Assembly (NCBI RefSeq): GCF_002995785.1
Contig: NZ_PVXO01000005.1
Location: forward strand, 124,001-188,000
DNA length: 64,000 nucleotides
Source: Clostridium liquoris
GTDB lineage: Bacteria > Bacillota > Clostridia > Clostridiales > Clostridiaceae
Direction of reading: 5' to 3'
Positions 60,139 through 64,000 of this stretch are shown piece by piece. Within the stretch, counting starts at the first letter, position 1. Every line of letters starts with the position of its first letter. Under the pieces are notes generated by a model, which saw nothing but the letters and a program-made list of their open reading frames with translations, was not told the origin of the DNA and searched no databases. Position numbers and translations under genes: made by a program.

Positions 60139-60909
60139 TTAAACGTAGTCTAATTTAATGTTTAGGGATGAACACTTATCTTCCCAATCATAATTTAACC
60201 TTTTATCAGTAACTATCACATCTATATTGCTTAAATCAGCAAAGATAGAATTTGTTGATTCTGAAAACTTAGTGTGGTCTACTACTAAAAAGTTTTTTCT
60301 AGATTGCTTAAGCATGCATGCTCTAACCATACCTTCATTGACATTATTGTCAACAAGTCCATAATTTATATCTACAGAAGGACAGCTTATAAAACTTTTA
60401 TCTGCCACAAAATATTGTAGGGCCTCAGTAGTTCTATAACCAACAAAAGAACTATTTCTTGTAACCAAGATTCCTCCTAGACATACAACTTTAACGTTTG
60501 AAGTAGCTTCATTGCATAGGTTACAAATTTTTAATGAATTAGTTACTATAGTAACATTGATATTAGCTAAGATTAATTCTTGAGCCAATGTCAAACATGT
60601 ACTGCTAGAGTCTAGCAGTAATAAATCATTTTCTTCTATATAAGTGCTAATAATATGTTTTGACATCATTGTCTTTTCTTTTACGAAATAGATTTGTCTA
60701 AGTTGTAATGGAACTCCTTTTGTACATTTCTCAGGGAGATATGCACCACCATGAATCCTGACTAATTTATGGTCTTGTTCCATTTCCTTTAAATCACGTC
60801 TAATTGTTTCTTCACTACAGCATAATTGCTGACTTAATTCAGATATTAAAACACTACCATTAGAATTAAGCCCTTCCTGTATCTTACTTTGCCTATCAAT
60901 TTTCAACAT
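60139..60909 (-). CDS. DeoR/GlpR-family repressor
   Basis: 256 residues. The N-terminal winged HTH shows LISELSQQLCCSEETIRRDL (about 19-38). The sugar-phosphate-binding domain contains LLLDSSSTCLTLAQELI, VTNSLKICNL and CLGGIL-TRNSSFVG. It is likely to sense a phosphorylated pentose (5-deoxyribose-1-P or methylthioribose-1-P) and to control both flanking operons. Candidate operators lie at 60934 and 61719. The dehydrogenase gene lies 49 nt downstream, so the two may share a transcript. Confidence 0.92.
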   Translation of the reverse strand: MLKIDRQSKIQEGLNSNGSVLISELSQQLCCSEETIRRDLKEMEQDHKLVRIHGGAYLPEKCTKGVPLQLRQIYFVKEKTMMSKHIISTYIEENDLLLLDSSSTCLTLAQELILANINVTIVTNSLKICNLCNEATSNVKVVCLGGILVTRNSSFVGYRTTEALQYFVADKSFISCPSVDINYGLVDNNVNEGMVRACMLKQSRKNFLVVDHTKFSESTNSIFADLSNIDVIVTDKRLNYDWEDKCSSLNIKLDYV

Positions 60910-60933
60910 TTCAGGGTCTCCTTAATAACTAAA

Positions 60934-60948
60934 ATTAATTGTTAAACG
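60934..60948. promoter_or_regulatory. Candidate DeoR operator 1
   Basis: ATTAATTGTTAAACG, 25 nt upstream of the repressor gene. It is identical to 61719-61733. ATAACATAAAC at 60963-60973 and 61005-61015 is a second repeat in the same divergent control region. Confidence 0.6.
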
Positions 60949-61118
60949 AATAAACACATTATATAACATAAACAAAATAAAGACAATATGAATGGCGTAA
61001 TAAAATAACATAAACCACAAAATACAAAAACATATATCAAAAAACCACAGAAATATGTTTACTTTTGGAGGAATATATTGTACACTGTTGATATGATATA
61101 AAGAAAGGAGGCAAGAAA

Positions 61119-61709
61119 ATGGAAGAAGACAAGATTGTGCTAAAAGCCGCAAAAAAACTTTATAACCAGAAATTAGTAGCAGGAACTAGTGGAAACATAA
61201 GTATGAGAAAGATAGGAAGTATTGATAACAGTTTTTTTATAACACCAAGCAGTCTTCCTTACGACACAATGGTTGAAGGAGATATAGTTGAAATTGATGG
61301 CAATGGAGTAACTAAAAACCTAAGTCAAAAACCATCATCAGAATGGAAAATGCATTTGGCTATATATAAAAAATATCCTAATATCAATGCAATTGTTCAT
61401 ACACATTCACCTTTTGCAACTAGCTTTGCTGTAACTAGACAGGATATCCCCCTTATTTTAATAGAGATGAAACCGTTTTTAGGAGGAGATATCAAAGTAG
61501 CGCCTTTTAAACCTGCAGGATCCACAGAATTAGGAGATGTGATACTTCCTTATTTAGAAGATAGAAATTCTTGTTTATTAGCAAACCACGGTACTATAAG
61601 CTGTGGAAAAAATATGGACGAGGCATATACTGCAAGTGAATATGTTGAGGATGCTGCAAAGATATATTATTATGCTAAGACATCAGGAACTCCTATTATA
61701 CTTGAGTAA
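61119..61709 (+). CDS. Class II aldolase (probable 5-deoxyribulose/methylthioribulose-1-P aldolase)
   Basis: 196 residues. Class II aldolase/adducin features are TSGNISMRK (phosphate binding), SSEWKMHLAIYK (catalytic Glu), VHTHSPFATSFA (zinc His pair) and CLLANHGTISCGK (third His). Beside MtnK it most likely splits 5-(methylthio)ribulose-1-P or 5-deoxyribulose-1-P into DHAP and an aldehyde, the last step of the DHAP shunt. Fuculose-phosphate aldolase is the alternative. AAAGGAGG precedes the ATG. Confidence 0.85.
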   Translation: MEEDKIVLKAAKKLYNQKLVAGTSGNISMRKIGSIDNSFFITPSSLPYDTMVEGDIVEIDGNGVTKNLSQKPSSEWKMHLAIYKKYPNINAIVHTHSPFATSFAVTRQDIPLILIEMKPFLGGDIKVAPFKPAGSTELGDVILPYLEDRNSCLLANHGTISCGKNMDEAYTASEYVEDAAKIYYYAKTSGTPIILE

Positions 61710-61718
61710 ATTTTAATA

Positions 61719-61733
61719 ATTAATTGTTAAACG
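61719..61733. promoter_or_regulatory. Candidate DeoR operator 2
   Basis: A perfect 15-nt copy of operator 1 (ATTAATTGTTAAACG), just after the aldolase stop and 183 nt before the transporter. It suggests a second regulated promoter inside the operon. The rest of 61734-61915 is AT-rich; AACGTTTACGTT near 61819 resembles a weak catabolite-control (cre) site but is not called. Confidence 0.6.
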
Positions 61734-61915
61734 GGTAAATGATTTTGTTGATTAATAATTTTCCGTAAAATAAGTTCGAAAACAACATTTATAAAATACA
61801 CATACTGTTAGTAATGATAACGTTTACGTTGCTTTAAATTATAAGTTTTAAGCAAAATTTGACTCCAAGCTGACGATGTGAATAAATAAATTTATTTAAA
61901 GGGGAGATTAACAAT

Positions 61916-63256
61916 ATGGAACAAAACTCAAATAAAAAAGGAAATTTTATAGGTATTCTACCATTGATAGTTTTTTTAGTGCTTTATATGAGCACGGGAA
62001 TTTTTACAGGTAGCTTTGACAATATGCCTCTTATGATAGGAATTATGATAGCATCTGGCATTGCATTAGCACTAAAAAAGCCAGGAGAAACAAGACCAAC
62101 TACTTTTGATGAGAAAGTATCAATGTATTGTAAAGGTGGCGGAGAAGAAACATTGATTTTAATGGTATTAATTTTCTTACTTGCAGGAGCTTTTTATGGT
62201 ATAGCTAATGAGATGCATGCAGTAGAATCTGCTACTAATCTAGGGCTTTCAATATTACCTTCTAGATTAATACTACCAGGATTATTTTTAATAGGATGTA
62301 TATTAAGTTTTTCAATGGGAACTTCAATGGGAACTGTAGCAGCATTAATGCCAATAGCTGTAGATATTGCTAATAAAACTGGATTTAATATAGCTTTAGT
62401 TAGCGGAGTTGTTGTAGGTGGTGCAATGTTTGGAGACAACCTATCATTTATTTCAGATACTACAATAGCAGCTACTCGTACACAAGAAGTATCTATGAAG
62501 GCAAAGTTTAAAGCCAATATACTTATGGTATTACCAGCAGTAATTATAAACTGCATATTACTATCTATGCAAACATCATCTACCCCTATAACTCAAGCAG
62601 TATACGATTATAATATTGTAAATCTTATTCCTTATGCTGTAGTTATAGTACTATCACTAATAGGATTAAATGTCATAAAAGTTATGACAATTGGTGTTGC
62701 TTCAGGAATTATAATAGGAATCATACATGGAGACTTTACATTGGTATCTTCCCTAGGTATTATACACACAGGCATGACTTGGATGGAAGATATGTCACTT
62801 ATAGCTATATTGGTAGGTGGTATGGTAGCGTTAATGAACTATCTAGGTGGAATAGATTGGCTTCTTGAAAAGTTAACTAGAAAAACAAAGACAGCAAGAG
62901 GTGGAGAATTAAGTATAGCTGCTTTAGTAAGCTTACTAGATATAGCTACTACAAATAATACAATTTCAATAATTGCAGCAGGTCCTATTGCTAAGGAAAT
63001 ATCAGATAAATTTGGAATTGCTAGAGAAAGAGTTGCAAGTATTCTTGACTTATTTTCATCAGCATTTAATGGATTGCTTCCATATGCTGGACAATTGTTG
63101 GTGGCAGGAGGTATTGCAAAAATCTCCCCTATGTCAATAATGCCTTATGTATGGTACTGCATACTTATGCTTATATTTGGTACTATATTTATACTTATTG
63201 GATGGCCTAAATTTAAGAAAAAAGATATAGCAAAAGTAGAAGCTAATTTACAGTAA
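61916..63256 (+). CDS. NhaC-family Na+/H+ antiporter-like transporter
   Basis: 446 residues with about 10-12 membrane segments (for example FIGILPLIVFLVLYMSTGIF, LILMVLIFLLAGAFYGIA, ILMVLPAVIINCILLSM). FSMGTSMGTVAALMPIA and GGAMFGDNLSFISDTTIAAT are NhaC-family signatures. In this operon it may import a salvage nucleoside or sugar, or exchange a shunt product, rather than only sodium; this is inferred. GGGGAG precedes the ATG. Confidence 0.9.
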   Translation: MEQNSNKKGNFIGILPLIVFLVLYMSTGIFTGSFDNMPLMIGIMIASGIALALKKPGETRPTTFDEKVSMYCKGGGEETLILMVLIFLLAGAFYGIANEMHAVESATNLGLSILPSRLILPGLFLIGCILSFSMGTSMGTVAALMPIAVDIANKTGFNIALVSGVVVGGAMFGDNLSFISDTTIAATRTQEVSMKAKFKANILMVLPAVIINCILLSMQTSSTPITQAVYDYNIVNLIPYAVVIVLSLIGLNVIKVMTIGVASGIIIGIIHGDFTLVSSLGIIHTGMTWMEDMSLIAILVGGMVALMNYLGGIDWLLEKLTRKTKTARGGELSIAALVSLLDIATTNNTISIIAAGPIAKEISDKFGIARERVASILDLFSSAFNGLLPYAGQLLVAGGIAKISPMSIMPYVWYCILMLIFGTIFILIGWPKFKKKDIAKVEANLQ

Positions 63257-63290
63257 GAAAGAATTTATGATTTGATAGGGGGAAAATAAA

Positions 63291-64000
63291 GTGGATAAAT
63301 ATTGTAAGCATTTTTTAATGGATATAGAAGAAGCAAAAATTTATTCTAAAGATGTAGTAAAATATTTCGCTCCTGATGAGAAGTTGGAAGCTAAAGAGAT
63401 TGGAGACGGAAACATAAACTATGTGTTTAAAATATGGAATCCTGAAACAGGGAAATCCCTAATTATAAAGCAGGCAGATACTCTTTTAAGATCTTCGGGA
63501 AGACCTTTAGATATTAGACATAGCAGAATTGAAGCAGAAATTTTAAAGATACAAGGGCAACTGGCACCAACTTATATACCTAAGGTTTATCACTATGATG
63601 AAACTATGTGTGCAATTTCTATGGAAGATATATCAGAATATAAAAACTTAAGAAAAGAACTTATGAATGGAAAGACTTTTAATCATTTAGCAGAAGAACT
63701 ATCTACGTTTTTAGCAGATACTCTTCTTCCAACAACAGATTTAGTAGTAGACAGAGCAGAAAAGAAGGACAGAGTTACAGAGTTTACAAACAAAGAGCTT
63801 TGTGACATTAGTGAAGACTTAGTTTTTACAGAGCCTTATTACAACTATAAAAATAGAAATATAATCATAGATGAGAATAAGGAATTTGTTGAAGAGCATT
63901 TATACAACAATGAAAAATTAAAAGCTCAAGTTGGAATATTGAGAAATAACTTTATGAATTATGCACAGTCACTTATTCATGGAGATCTTCATTCGGGTTC
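63291..64000 (+). CDS. mtnK: Methylthioribose/5-deoxyribose kinase, N-terminal part
   Basis: Partial, 236 codons visible from GTG 63291 (GGGGGAAAATAAA upstream). It reads KEIGDGNINYVFKIWN (nucleotide loop), LIIKQADTLLRSSGRPLDIR and, at the edge, LIHGDLHSG, the catalytic loop of the aminoglycoside-phosphotransferase-like kinases. These features are specific to MtnK. It phosphorylates methylthioribose, or 5-deoxyribose, at C1. The isomerase MtnA is expected next, outside the window. Confidence 0.92.
   Translation, partial: MDKYCKHFLMDIEEAKIYSKDVVKYFAPDEKLEAKEIGDGNINYVFKIWNPETGKSLIIKQADTLLRSSGRPLDIRHSRIEAEILKIQGQLAPTYIPKVYHYDETMCAISMEDISEYKNLRKELMNGKTFNHLAEELSTFLADTLLPTTDLVVDRAEKKDRVTEFTNKELCDISEDLVFTEPYYNYKNRNIIIDENKEFVEEHLYNNEKLKAQVGILRNNFMNYAQSLIHGDLHSG

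Noticed and set aside
1-64000. CRISPR arrays, tRNA or rRNA genes
   Set aside because: No regularly spaced repeats and no tRNA or rRNA signature segments were seen on reading both strands; a covariance-model scan could not be run.

Overview
The window reads as a low-GC Firmicute chromosome, most likely a clostridium. The evidence is AT-rich housekeeping genes, strong AGGAGG ribosome binding sites, a Bacillus/Clostridium-type SOS box, and phage, recombinase and IS families typical of Clostridia. The species cannot be told. No rRNA, tRNA or CRISPR array was seen. The ends fall inside a DNA cytosine methyltransferase (left) and a methylthioribose kinase (right).

Region 1 (1-2.7 kb) is a mobile border with a DNA methyltransferase, its XRE-type regulator and an ImmA/IrrE metallopeptidase. 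Region 2 (about 2.9-44.1 kb) is a nearly complete siphovirus-type prophage. Its order is: sigma-like factor; replication and recombination block (DUF2800, DUF2815, family A polymerase, antirepressor, VirE-type primase/helicase, VRR-NUC, SNF2 helicase); late regulator with phased iterons downstream; HNH and small terminase; an accessory block (SAM synthetase, unknown protein, ParB-methyltransferase, amidoligase/GGCT cassette); large terminase, portal, ClpP-type protease, capsid, connectors, tail tube, frameshifted tail chaperone, tape measure, Dit/Tal, fibres; holin, BppU-like protein, amidase; SHOCT protein; and a serine recombinase cluster. The last recombinase has an in-frame stop 28 codons before its apparent natural end.

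Region 3 (44.1-58.8 kb) is a patchwork of cargo. It holds a small operon with an Abi-like protein, cut by an IS3-family element; a nucleotidyltransferase resembling antibiotic-resistance enzymes; and a restriction-modification island with two methyltransferases, a controller protein and a large nuclease with two candidate PD-(D/E)XK sites. It also holds a GMC oxidoreductase, a YwbE-like protein, a decayed second IS3 element and a 28-codon stump of a DNA-repair radical SAM gene that still has its SOS box. Two orphan tails resembling the C-terminus of the 23S rRNA uracil methyltransferase RlmD/RumA bracket the restriction island. They look like integration scars at the rumA 3' end, a known insertion site for mobile elements.

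Region 4 (58.8-64 kb) looks like stable chromosome. An iron-containing alcohol dehydrogenase and a DeoR-type repressor are divergent from a class II aldolase, an NhaC-family antiporter and methylthioribose/5-deoxyribose kinase. This matches the DHAP shunt that salvages 5'-deoxyadenosine and methylthioadenosine.

The least explained system is the phage cassette at 18.4-21.2 kb. Its amidoligase and an upstream protein of unknown function share a C-terminal module and a repeated leader, next to a gamma-glutamylcyclotransferase. The other strong signals are a bipartite motif repeated three times with exact 28-nt spacing, three TTGGCA iterons at exact 10-bp spacing, and a clean A AAA AAC frameshift site.
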